Part shown: piece by piece, positions 17,803 to 26,103 of the stretch
Numbering within the stretch: position 1 is the stretch's first letter
Layout of the letters: every line of letters begins with the position of its first letter
DNA from: Bog-756 sp963812525
Lineage (GTDB): Bacteria; Actinomycetota; Acidimicrobiia; Acidimicrobiales; RAAP-2
Direction: 5' to 3'
Assembly: GCA_963812525.1 (NCBI GenBank)
Contig: CAWEVL010000004.1
Span: forward strand, 186,001 to 250,000
DNA length: 64,000 nucleotides
The notes under the pieces: model-generated
Database searches by the model: none
Told to the model about the DNA's origin: nothing
Seen by the model: only the letters and a program-made list of their open reading frames with translations
Program-made: the position numbers and the translations under genes

Positions 17803-18702
17803 TTGGTGAATGGAGCCGCCGGGTCCATCCTGGCCTTCCTTGCGGCGTGCGCGTTTGCCCTGGGCACCGTCCTGCAACAGAAGGGGACGCTCGACACAAG
17901 TAGCGAACACAGCGATTCGCATTGGTTGATCCAGATTCTGCGCAAACCGGTGTGGCTGGCCGGCATGGTCCTCCAGGCGACAGGATGGGTTCTCCAGGCA
18001 GTAGCCCTGGACAAGGGACCCCTCATGGCCGTCCAAGCAATCACGACGCTGAGCCTCGTCATCGCTCTCCCTTTCGGCGCGTGGCTGACCCATCAGCGCA
18101 TCGACCGCACGGTAGTGCTCGGAGCCGTGGCCATCACTGCCGGCATCGTCCTGTTCCTCTCCGTCGGATCACCTCACGGAGGGACCACCCACCCGAGCGC
18201 ACAGACCTGGTGGACCGCGTGCCTGGTCATCCTGGTCTTGGTGCTCGTCACCGCCGCACTCGGTCGGAGCCGCCACGGCGCCGCCAGAGCACTGCTATTC
18301 GGATCGGCAGCGGGATTCGGCTACGCGCTGCAGACCGCAGTCACCAAGACGTTCGTCACCGAGGTCGGCGGAGGGGTACTGGCCCTCCTCGCCGACTGGT
18401 CGATCTACGTGCTCATCGTCTCAGCAGTGGTGGGATTCGTCCTCCAGCAGTCCGCCTTGAAGACGGGCGTCTTGGCTCCCGCCATGGCGTCGAGCAACGC
18501 GGTGAGTCTCTTCGGGGGGGTCGTACTCGGGGGAGCCATCTACGGCGAGACCCTGGGTCATGGCAATCATCATCTGGCACCCGCGGTCCTTGGGCTGGCT
18601 GTGGCCGTGGTGGGGGTTGTACTCCTCGCTCGCGCTGAAGGACCCACCGCTGCCGATCCGACACAAAGCGATCGGTCACCTACTCCGGCTCCGGCCCCAT
18701 GA
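17803..18702 (+). CDS. EamA/DMT-type ten-helix membrane transporter
   Basis: 299-residue integral membrane protein with about nine to ten hydrophobic segments (such as SILAFLAACAFALGTVL, VLGAVAITAGIVLFLSVG, IYVLIVSAVVGFVLQQSAL and VLGLAVAVVGVVLLA). Two similar halves, each with an AxxxxxAL-type GxVLQQ helix (VLQQKGTL, VLQQSALKTG), fit the duplicated drug/metabolite transporter fold. Substrate unknown. The C-terminus is a short Pro/Ser tail. The start is uncertain: TTG 17803 and GTG 17806 are adjacent, and the strong ribosome site nearby (17777) is 19 bases away. Confidence 0.75.
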   Translation: MVNGAAGSILAFLAACAFALGTVLQQKGTLDTSSEHSDSHWLIQILRKPVWLAGMVLQATGWVLQAVALDKGPLMAVQAITTLSLVIALPFGAWLTHQRIDRTVVLGAVAITAGIVLFLSVGSPHGGTTHPSAQTWWTACLVILVLVLVTAALGRSRHGAARALLFGSAAGFGYALQTAVTKTFVTEVGGGVLALLADWSIYVLIVSAVVGFVLQQSALKTGVLAPAMASSNAVSLFGGVVLGGAIYGETLGHGNHHLAPAVLGLAVAVVGVVLLARAEGPTAADPTQSDRSPTPAPAP

Positions 18703-18792
18703 CAAGGATCACTCGGTAGCACACTATTGCCCTGGCCCACCGTTGACTGTCGATGATCACCGTCGCGTGAAGAAGGCCTAGGGAGTCTGGCC

Positions 18793-19455
18793 GTGGGTTT
18801 GGTCATCCCAGTCCTGATCCTCGGCCTGCTGGCCAGTCTGTCCCCGAGCACAATCATCGTGTTCATCCTCTTGCTGGCCACGGCGAGGGCGCGGGTGAAC
18901 GCGGCCGCGTTCCTTATCGGGTGGTCCGTTTCGCTCGTCGTTGTCTTTGTCGCGAGCTACGTACTCGGCGGGGCCCGGTCCAGCCAACATGGAGGCGGCC
19001 GCACGGCCGTGGACGCTGCCGAGATCCTGCTCGGCGTGGCCTTGTTGGCCGTGGCCGGCCGTCAGTGGCGACGCCGGAACATTCCCCGTACCGGCAGTGA
19101 GCGCACCAAGAGGCTCACGAGCCGACTCGAGCAACTCAATCCGTGGGAAGCCGCCATCGTCGGAGTGCTCGAACAGCCCTGGACCCTCACAACCGCCGTC
19201 GCCGTCGTGCTGGTTCGTCACCACTCGGCGGCGGTGATCGCCCTCATCGCGTTTCTCGTGTTCACAGTGTTATCGACCGCAACCGTCGGCCTCATCTACC
19301 TGTATTTCGCCCGACGACCGGGAGAAGCCGAAACGCATCTCTCTGCCTTGAGAGATCAGGTAGTCCACGCAGGACCGGCAATCTTCGCCATGGTCTCGCT
19401 GGTGGTCGGCCTCTATCTCACCATCGACGGCATCCTGGGCATCATCGGTCGATAG
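18793..19455 (+). CDS. GAP-family (Sap/SfLAP-like) membrane protein
   Basis: 220-residue membrane protein with six hydrophobic segments arranged 3+3, beginning LVIPVLILGLLASLSPSTIIVF, the recognisable N-terminus of the GAP/SfLAP family, members of which in mycobacteria help export surface lipids. The central cytoplasmic loop (about residues 85-115) is highly basic (RQWRRRNIP, RTKRLTSR). It lies 90 bases after the EamA-like gene on the same strand. The specific cargo is unknown. Confidence 0.75.
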   Translation: MGLVIPVLILGLLASLSPSTIIVFILLLATARARVNAAAFLIGWSVSLVVVFVASYVLGGARSSQHGGGRTAVDAAEILLGVALLAVAGRQWRRRNIPRTGSERTKRLTSRLEQLNPWEAAIVGVLEQPWTLTTAVAVVLVRHHSAAVIALIAFLVFTVLSTATVGLIYLYFARRPGEAETHLSALRDQVVHAGPAIFAMVSLVVGLYLTIDGILGIIGR

Positions 19456-19556
19456 GCCCCGGCGGCGGCCCGCCGATCCATATGTCGACTCGGGATCCGC
19501 GAGCGTTCAAGATCCATCGCCAGCACGCCTAGGACACGATCGCCTGGGAGACGAGG

Positions 19557-20225
19557 TTGGACGGGAAGGGAGCCAGGCCTTCGGGGTTCCGCCCGGGGGC
19601 CAAGCTGGCGGGTCTGATCCGTGGCCTCAGCCTTTCCCCTCGTTGCGTACACGACAACGGGCATCTGCTCTGGAGCGGGATCGTCGACAAGTCGAAGGCC
19701 AAGACCGTCGTCGCGCACCTGATGGGTGGTCGACTGTTCTCAGGTTGGGGGATACGCACTCTGGCTGAAGGAGAAGGACGATTCAACCCCATCGGCTACC
19801 ACGTCGGTACCGTTTGGCCTTTCGACTGCTCCTTCATCGCCTGGGGTCTGCGTCGCTACGGATTCAAGCAGGAGGCCGCCCGGATTGCCGAGGGCATCCT
19901 GGCGGCAGCTGAATTCTTTGACGGCCGCCTGCCCGAGGCATTCGGTGGCTACCCCCGCACCATGACCAAGTACCCGGTGCAGTACCCGACCGCCTGCAGT
20001 CCTCAGGCATGGTCGACGGGTGCGCCGCTTCTCCTGCTTCGCACGATGCTCGCTCTCGGACCCATGGGCGACCACCTGGTGGTGGACCCGGTACTGCCCG
20101 AGACCATCGGGCGCATGGAACTGCACGACATCCCGGGCCGGTGGGGACGGATCGACGCATTCGGCCGGGGGCGCTTCGACACGATTGATGCCGGTCACCG
20201 GCCGCGAGGCCGCACGGAGCGGTAG
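19557..20225 (+). pseudogene. C-terminal fragment of a glycogen debranching enzyme-like glucosidase
   Basis: From about residue 30 the frame matches the C-terminal catalytic barrel of amylo-alpha-1,6-glucosidase-type proteins: NGHLLWSGIV, LFSGWGIRTLA, YHVGTVWPFDCSFIAWGLRRYG, RLPEAFGGY and YPTACSPQAWSTGA. Intact members are around 650-700 residues, so roughly the first 450 are missing, and no earlier part is present upstream, where the GAP-family gene ends 100 bases away. The first 30 residues of the frame are not family-like. In the last kilobase no start with a ribosome site is obvious. Read as a 5'-truncated remnant. Confidence 0.75.
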
Positions 20226-20294
20226 GCAGACCGCGCTGGTACATGCCCGGATGACATTCTTGGCACCCACAGGGCGCATTGCTCGCCTCGACAC

Positions 20295-20941
20295 TCAACT
20301 GCTCAGGGTTGGTCTGTCGACCTCGATAGCCGGTAGGTCCTGGACTTGCTGCTTGGAGATGTCCAGTCGGATGCCCTCTTGGAGTGAGGTGACGTGGCCG
20401 ATGGGAATAGCTACCTGCTTGCGACCCCAAAGGTGACCTTCTTGGAGGAGCACATGGGTGACGTGGTGATTCCGAGGATCAATCGCTAACCCCTCGACCG
20501 TGCCGATGTTGCCGTCCCTAGCGTGGACTTGCTCGCCCCGACGGACAGCGACCTCGTCCAGGGGAAGTGCGTCATAGGTGACCGCTTGAGGCACATCGCC
20601 AATGACTCCGGTGAGTCCGTAATAGGGCTGGGAAAGCGCCTCACCGGCTCGGTAGTCCGCATGGCCGCCGCTTCCAGGCAGGAATTGAGTCTCTTCGGCG
20701 TGCTCGAGTCCTTCAAACTCTGCGAGGGTGCAGCTCAGTTGCACCCCTCGCCGGATGCATCACTGACGAGGTCGAGGGGGATGAGACGACCCAGACCCTG
20801 CCTGTGTTTGGGCTCGACAATCAGATCGGTGACAGCTCCAGCGATCGGATCGACAACCACCTGAGTGACCTCACCACAAAGACCGTCGGTACAGGTTGCC
20901 TCGACCCCGATTGTGAACTGCGTCGAGTCCGCCATGGCCAC
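20295..20941 (-). pseudogene. PRC-barrel domain protein, interrupted by a frameshift
   Basis: Cytoplasmic stress-associated type of protein with two PRC-barrel-like halves. The first frame (20941 down to 20735) reads FTIGVEATCTDGLCGEVTQ and EPKHRQGLGRLIPLDLV, then stops at a GGGG run. The next frame (20744 down to 20295) continues QLSCTLAEFEGLEHAEETQF, then VRRGEQVHARDGNIG and VTHVLLQEGHLWGRKQVAIP. Relatives run straight through this join. The shift lies at about 20741-20747, so a G-run length error or mutation is the simplest cause. Confidence 0.75.
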
Positions 20942-21261
20942 CTCTTTTCTCCGTCCGACCGGTTTCCGCCAGCATATTCATCCCACCAGTTGACCATGAC
21001 CTCTCCGCGTTGGATACACAACAATGGGGGAAATCGCCACGAAAAGCGTGGGAAATGGTCTCGTCAGCACCTGGTCCGACTAGGTCAACCGAGTTATGTC
21101 GATAGTCCACCAACCAACTCAACACCCCCTCCCCCACAACCTCTGTGCTGCTCTTATCGCAATATGCAGGCAGATAGCCGAGTGACACGTGAACAGCGTC
21201 GATGCCACGAACCCTCCGGCGTAAGTCCGGGCACATATGCGCGTCGTACACGGTTGCCCGT
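20942..21261. other. Intergenic region without recognisable gene
   Basis: About 320 bases between the PRC-barrel gene and the end of the membrane gene at 21262. I see no gene, clear promoter or strong hairpin; several ATGs on the plus strand open frames without family resemblance. Confidence 0.4.
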
Positions 21262-21873
21262 TCAGATCGATTGGTGGAGCGATCGTGGTTCGATTTGGCA
21301 CGGCGCCTTTTCGTCCGGTCGACACAGGTACAGGATCTGTGCATCTCGAAGACGGCGAGGCGGCGGGCCATCGTCCAGCCGTAGATGGAGAGCTTCAAGG
21401 GTCCTGAGGATGATGTGACGATAGAGACATAGGAAGAACACCGCCAGCGGGATCTCGGCGCCGAATCCGGTCAGCAAGGAAAGCCATTCGTCACTATTTC
21501 CAATCGAAGTGATGATGTCGAACCAGGCATCGCAAAGAAGCAGAGTCCCAGCGACGATCGCGGTCGTGGCCAGAACCTGGCGGCGGAACCAGGCTGCCCA
21601 ACCGGCATACCCGAGGACACTGAGGAGAACGACATCGAAGCCCGTCCAAAGGAGGCTCCAATGCCCGGCGTCATATTTTCCAGGAAGGGATAACCCCAGG
21701 AACACCGTCCAGGGGACGAGGGCCGCAGCGGCAACCAAAAGGACACTTGCCATAATCTCGACGCGGCGGGACAGCAAGAAATGAAGGTGGTGGACCGCAA
21801 CCGGGACGGGCTCAGGTCGGACCGATTCGTTCTGATGGCCTTCAATATTCACCATCTCATCATCGCGCTCCAT
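21262..21873 (-). CDS. Hypothetical four-helix membrane protein
   Basis: 203-residue protein of unknown function with four hydrophobic segments: VLLVAAAALVPWTVFLGL, LLWTGFDVVLLSVLGYAGWAAW, LATTAIVAGTLLLCDAWFDI and FGAEIPLAVFFLCLY. Charged residues flank each segment, and the last 50 residues are hydrophilic and Arg-rich. The pattern FDVVLL...CDAWFDI is seen in a widespread uncharacterised actinobacterial membrane family, but I cannot name it. The start is uncertain: ATG at 21873 is listed; 21855 and 21885 are alternatives. It follows the UBP zinc-finger gene on the same strand. Confidence 0.7.
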   Translation of the reverse strand: MERDDEMVNIEGHQNESVRPEPVPVAVHHLHFLLSRRVEIMASVLLVAAAALVPWTVFLGLSLPGKYDAGHWSLLWTGFDVVLLSVLGYAGWAAWFRRQVLATTAIVAGTLLLCDAWFDIITSIGNSDEWLSLLTGFGAEIPLAVFFLCLYRHIILRTLEALHLRLDDGPPPRRLRDAQILYLCRPDEKAPCQIEPRSLHQSI

Positions 21874-21981
21874 GCAGAACCACATGGCCTGAGCTTCGGA
21901 CGGACCCCTCCCGGAGCACCGGTATTACATGCGGAGATGAGCGATTGGAGGTCGAGGCGCTTTTCGTTCCAGGTCGACAGC

Positions 21982-22326
21982 TCAGTGAAGGAGGAGTTGC
22001 CAGTTCGACGGGACCCGACCAGCAGGTCCTGGAGTCGGTTGATCGAGCGGGTGGTGCTCGGGAACCGCCAGCGCGGGCCCTTCGCAGAACTCGTTCGCGT
22101 CGTAGTCCCAGAACCAATCCTCATCCGGCTCGTAGCTCCGAATCACCGAGTGACCCGCGGTCCTCGCATGGGCGGTGGCATGTTGGCTCGGTGACGTATC
22201 GCAGCAGCCGATGTGGCCACACTTCGCGCACCGTCTCAAGTGAAGCCACCACCCGCCGGCTGCAAGGCACTCGGCGCACCCGGAACCGCTTGGCGCCACG
22301 CTGGGATCTATCCGACCATCCGTCAT
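21982..22326 (-). CDS. UBP-type zinc-finger protein
   Basis: Small protein of about 114 residues with the ubiquitin-hydrolase-type (ZnF-UBP) zinc finger: CAECLAAGGWWLHLRRCAKCGHIGCCD, HATAHARTAGHSVIRS and EDWFWDY. In eukaryotes this fold reads the free C-terminus of ubiquitin; bacteria lack ubiquitin and the role of these stand-alone copies is not established. ATG 22326 gives the length of actinobacterial relatives, though GGAGGAG abuts it unusually closely; a frame open to 22437 would add a hydrophobic leader. It lies downstream of the LUD and thioredoxin-reductase-like genes. Confidence 0.85.
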   Translation of the reverse strand: MTDGRIDPSVAPSGSGCAECLAAGGWWLHLRRCAKCGHIGCCDTSPSQHATAHARTAGHSVIRSYEPDEDWFWDYDANEFCEGPALAVPEHHPLDQPTPGPAGRVPSNWQLLLH

Positions 22327-22556
22327 CTCCTCCAGGATATCCGGACTGTCCCAACTCGTCGTCCGGTATCGCCGGTTGGGCGGGCCACCAATTGCGGCTG
22401 CAAGAGCCCCGAGGGCGAGGATCGCCATGACCCGCATTGGGCGCAGGTAAGTCGAGATCGATCGCTCACGCCGAGGACTAGGGCTTTACCGCCTCATCGC
22501 TGGAAGTCCGGGGCTCTACCCGGCCCTTCCCAATTGGAGGGCGCATGGTCCTGGCA

Positions 22557-23234
22557 TCAAAACCCAAGCGGTTCATTCACCAAGATTGTGGTGATTCGCC
22601 CGGGGACGACAACCTTGTTGATAATGAGGACGTTGTTCACCCCACTGGGTACGCCATAGGCCTGCCTGGCCCGCCGATCCTCAAGAGGAAAGCAGTACTC
22701 ATAGATACGTCGCAGTCCTGTGTCGAAGTCGGGAACGATCTTCTGCGCACCGACGACAAATATCACGTGACCCGCTCCTGAAGCGATCGGAGCGAGCTGG
22801 CTTCCGCTCGCGGACGCAATGACTAGCGATCCCTCTTCCGTCACTGCGTGGACACTCCCGACGACCCAGTCGGGCGAAGCGGATAGCTGCCGCATCTCAC
22901 GACCCTGCATTTGACGATCCATTTGGTAGAGGCGGGGGCGAAGCGGCTGGTACTGCCCGGATTGTTCGATGTCCTCGGCGATCCCGATGGCTTCGAGCGT
23001 GCGGGAGGTGTTGTTATAGACCTCGGCTCCCACCGGGAGGATAAACCGGACGGCCTTTCTCGCCTGTTCGGCGGAGTCGACCACAGTGCAAGCGATTCCA
23101 TTGCCTTCGAGGGCTTCGGCTACCGCGCGAACCTGCTCTCGCGGCGCCGGGCGCGAGAACGTCGCTTCTGCCTCCTGGCTGGGACCCATCACCGCCGGAT
23201 CTCCGGGCAGGTCGGTCGTCGGTGGTGTATCCAC
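22557..23234 (-). CDS. LUD-domain (LutC/YkgG-like) protein
   Basis: About 225 residues. The LUD domain occupies most of it: EQVRAVAEALEGNGIACTVVDSAEQARKAV near residue 35, a VYNNTSRTLEAIG segment, and the C-terminal GAGHVIFVVGAQKIVPDFDTGLRRI. LutC-type proteins belong to lactate-oxidation complexes, but the iron-sulfur partners LutA and LutB are not here, and the neighbour is a flavoprotein reductase, so a different redox role is possible. Start GTG 23234 lies one base after the upstream stop, with GGTGG before it; GTG 23246 and ATG 23189 are alternatives. Confidence 0.8.
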   Translation of the reverse strand: MDTPPTTDLPGDPAVMGPSQEAEATFSRPAPREQVRAVAEALEGNGIACTVVDSAEQARKAVRFILPVGAEVYNNTSRTLEAIGIAEDIEQSGQYQPLRPRLYQMDRQMQGREMRQLSASPDWVVGSVHAVTEEGSLVIASASGSQLAPIASGAGHVIFVVGAQKIVPDFDTGLRRIYEYCFPLEDRRARQAYGVPSGVNNVLIINKVVVPGRITTILVNEPLGF

Positions 23235-23235
23235 G

Positions 23236-24516
23236 TCATTCGCCACCCAGTTCAGCGAGGCGCTGGTGGACCAACGCAACCGCCATGGAACCCTCACCGA
23301 TGGCAGCTGCGCAGCGCTTGATCGATCCACTACGGACGTCGCCGGCCGCGAACATTCCGGGCAGGTTCGTCTCCAGAGGTAAGGGTTGACGGGACAGCGG
23401 CCATCCGTCGAGCGCGCCAGCTGATGAGGTGAGTTCGGCGCCAGTGCGCACGAACCCGCCACCGTCGAGAGCAAGTCCCGCTGCAGCTGCGGCCTGGGTC
23501 CGCGGAACCCCTCCGATGCACACGAATAGGGCATCGGCAGGCAATTGAGCAACTGCCCCATCCGAGGAAACCGTGAGCGCTCGCAGGTGACCATCTGAGT
23601 CGAGACCGATTACTTCGGTGCTTGTCTGAACTTCGACGTTTCCAAGCTTCTTCACCTGGTTGATCAGGTACTGGGACATCGATGCTTCAAGCGAGCGACC
23701 CCGGACCAACAAGGTCACGTCCGCGGCATACCGCGAGAACCGTATGACGGCCTGGCCGGCCGAGTTCCCTCCCCCGACAATGGCCACTCGGCACCCGTTA
23801 CAGGTGACCGCCTCGCTCGGGCCAGCACCGTAGTACACCCCGGAACCCATGAGTTCATCGATGCCCGGAACCTCAAGACGACGCCAGTCGACACCACTTG
23901 CGACGAGCATGGCCCGCGACCGTACGGCAGTACCGTCAGAAAGGTGGGCGACATAACCTGGGCCGTCCCTGGTCACGTGCGCGAGCTGCCGAGCGAGCAT
24001 GAGTTCGGCCCCGAATCTCCTGGCCTGTGCGGTTGCCCGCGTCGCCAATTCACTTCCGCTGATCCCTTGCGGGAATCCGAGATAGTTTTCGATCATTGAC
24101 GTCGTCCCGGCCTGACCTCCGGGTGCAACCGCCTCGATGGTCACCGCCCGCAAACCCTCAGATGCGGCATACACGGCCGCCGCGAGCCCGGCTGGACCGG
24201 CACCCACGATCGTCAGGTCGTACTCCGAAAGCAATGGAGCCGACACCATCCCCAGTCCCGCCGCCACACCTTCCAGCGTGGCCGGGGCGAGCCGCATTCC
24301 GTTGGGGAGGACGCAGACGGGTAGCTGGTCCGCATCCCTCTCCCACCCGGGCAACAACGCAGCTACCCTTACCGCGTCGTCCACATCAACCCACTCGTAG
24401 GGGACACTGTTCCGACTGAGAAAGTCACGGATGCTGTAACCGACTGAGGACGCCCGGTTCCCCACCAGAAGGACCTGAGGGGTGACCGGCCTCGCGTCGT
24501 AATCGATCATCGCCAT
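23236..24516 (-). CDS. Thioredoxin-reductase-like FAD-dependent oxidoreductase
   Basis: 426-residue flavoprotein. Residues 10-95 form a thioredoxin/glutaredoxin-like N-terminal domain (VLLVGNRASSVGYSIRDFLS, PYEWVDVD) without CxxC. The FAD domain follows: VGAGPAGLAAAVYAASEGL near 108, then PGGQAGTTSMIENYLGFP. The NAD(P) loop is VGGGNSAGQA and the closing FAD motif MFAAGDVR. Canonical thioredoxin reductases have CATC before the NADPH loop; here a CNGC pair lies shifted, immediately before VAIVGGG, so its redox role is open. ATG 24516 has GGGAG at good distance. The gene is coupled to the LUD gene. Confidence 0.88.
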   Translation of the reverse strand: MAMIDYDARPVTPQVLLVGNRASSVGYSIRDFLSRNSVPYEWVDVDDAVRVAALLPGWERDADQLPVCVLPNGMRLAPATLEGVAAGLGMVSAPLLSEYDLTIVGAGPAGLAAAVYAASEGLRAVTIEAVAPGGQAGTTSMIENYLGFPQGISGSELATRATAQARRFGAELMLARQLAHVTRDGPGYVAHLSDGTAVRSRAMLVASGVDWRRLEVPGIDELMGSGVYYGAGPSEAVTCNGCRVAIVGGGNSAGQAVIRFSRYAADVTLLVRGRSLEASMSQYLINQVKKLGNVEVQTSTEVIGLDSDGHLRALTVSSDGAVAQLPADALFVCIGGVPRTQAAAAAGLALDGGGFVRTGAELTSSAGALDGWPLSRQPLPLETNLPGMFAAGDVRSGSIKRCAAAIGEGSMAVALVHQRLAELGGE

Positions 24517-25078
24517 AACGCTCAACTCCCTTCGTGCCATCAGACTCGCACACTCATGGTCCGGCACGCTCCATCGCTAGACTGGGTAATGACTTCTGGA
24601 CCACAAGTTCGGAGTCGGCGATCGAAACTGCTGGATGAGGGTGGGTGTTGAGCATAGAGATCCGATCCAGCGGTCCAATCTCTTCGCGGTTCTCCTCCCG
24701 GCCAGGCTGCATTTAAAAAACCTTGTCGTCGGCATGATGTGATAGCCATCGGAAAGCAGGGGGGACTGGCGCTGGACGACTCCACAACCGACCGCGCCGG
24801 CGAACTGGCGGTGCCCGGAACCAGGGACGGGGCCAGCGGGTGTCGCCATCGGAACGGGGGGCACGACGACAGTGGCCCAATCGGGCCTTCGCTTCACGGC
24901 GGCGGTGATTGGCGAACCGGATTCTGACCGTTCTCAGGCCCGTTATCCGACTCCAACGGCCGCTTTCGACAGGGCCAGCAGCCGACTAGGTTTCCTAGAT
25001 GCGAGCCCGTCCGGGCGCCGCAAAAAGATCTGAAGGTCAGCGTGTCCCAGCACATTCGATGCGAAAGGAGGCAGGCTC
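24517..25078. other. Intergenic region between divergent genes
   Basis: About 560 bases between the flavoprotein gene (leftward) and the SDR gene (rightward). No gene recognised. It contains an A-rich patch (24713-24720) and a small inverted repeat CTAGG-ttt-CCTAG at 24986-24998 about 80 bases upstream of the SDR start, either of which could be promoter-associated. Confidence 0.4.
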
Positions 25079-25780
25079 ATGCCCGACGACTCAGTAGTAG
25101 GTGACCCTGGCTCCTCGACTGACAACCGTCACCTTCTGCTGGTCGGGGCCGGACCGGGGCTTGGAATGGCCGTGGCTCGTCGCTTCGCCGACGGCGGTTA
25201 TCGAGTGACCTTGGTGGCTCGCAGCACGGATGGACTCGGCCATCTCACCGACAGCCTGGCTGACACCGGAGCCCAGATCGACACGATCGCCGCAGATGCC
25301 AGCGACCCTGAAGAGCTGAGAGCTCGGATGGCTGAGCTCTACAACGAGCGGGGTGCGCCAGGGCTCATCATCTACAACGCAGTCATGGGAGCTCCGGACG
25401 GGCTTCTGAGCTCGAGCGTCGAGCACCTGCAGACTGCCTATGCGGTTGACGTCATCAGCGCCATCGTCGTGACACAGGTCGCCGCGCCAGCGATGCGGGC
25501 GGCCGGCGCCGGCACCATCATCGTGACGGGTGGCGGTTTCGCAGATCAGCCGATTCCGGCCCTCGCGACCATTTCCCTCGGCAAAGCAGCGCTCCGATCT
25601 GCCGCCACCATGCTCGGAGCCGATTTGGAGCCGGACGGCATCCGCGTGGCGACATTGACGATCGCCGGGCAGATCGTTGCAGGCACCGCCTTCGATCCCG
25701 AGAACATCGCAAAGCGCTATTGGGAGGTCGTCCATTCCGACGGTCCCTGGCAGGCGGAGTTTCGCTTTACCGGCGAATAG
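25079..25780 (+). CDS. Atypical short-chain dehydrogenase/reductase lacking the catalytic Tyr
   Basis: 233-residue Rossmann-fold protein of the SDR superfamily. The dinucleotide loop is VGAGPGLGMAVA at about residue 22, DASDPEEL near 73 fits the adenine-binding strand, and NAVMGAP resembles the NNAG element. The catalytic YxxxK is altered: ISLGK near 173, with Ile where Tyr belongs, although the Lys and following ALRS helix remain. A different chemistry or a non-catalytic role is possible. ATG 25079 has an ideal AGGAGG eight bases upstream. The gene ends 5 bases before a second, broken SDR fragment. Confidence 0.85.
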   Translation: MPDDSVVGDPGSSTDNRHLLLVGAGPGLGMAVARRFADGGYRVTLVARSTDGLGHLTDSLADTGAQIDTIAADASDPEELRARMAELYNERGAPGLIIYNAVMGAPDGLLSSSVEHLQTAYAVDVISAIVVTQVAAPAMRAAGAGTIIVTGGGFADQPIPALATISLGKAALRSAATMLGADLEPDGIRVATLTIAGQIVAGTAFDPENIAKRYWEVVHSDGPWQAEFRFTGE

Positions 25781-25784
25781 GTTT

Positions 25785-25910
25785 GTGGCGTCTGAGCGAG
25801 TTGTGGTCGTGACCGGGGCGCCGACGCGATCGGGTCCGCCATTGGAGATGCCTTGAGAGCCGTTGGTCTACGCGTGGCGTTCGTCGACCGAACCGGGGTG
25901 CCTGACTGAA
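25785..25910 (+). pseudogene. Broken N-terminal fragment of a second SDR gene
   Basis: The frame from GTG 25785 reads VASERVVVVTGA and is then shifted; the neighbouring frame continues ADAIGSAIGDALRAVGLRVA and FVDRTGVPD before a stop at 25910. Together these are the first two strands and the glycine-rich loop (TGxxxxIG) of an SDR, about 40 residues instead of about 250. It begins 5 bases after the SDR gene. Confidence 0.6.
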
Positions 25911-26103
25911 TGACCCACAGTAGGATCTCCGAGGAAGAGCACGGAAAAGCTCGGCATGACGTACCTTCCCGAGAGCCCGGCCATTGTTCCGGGACTCAGT
26001 CGTGGAAACCTCCGGATGGCTGTTGGCCAGGACATGGGCAATTAGCCCCCAGCAAGCGCACCTCCGCCGCCGAGCCTGGCGAAATGAGGCTTGAAGGAGG
26101 TGC

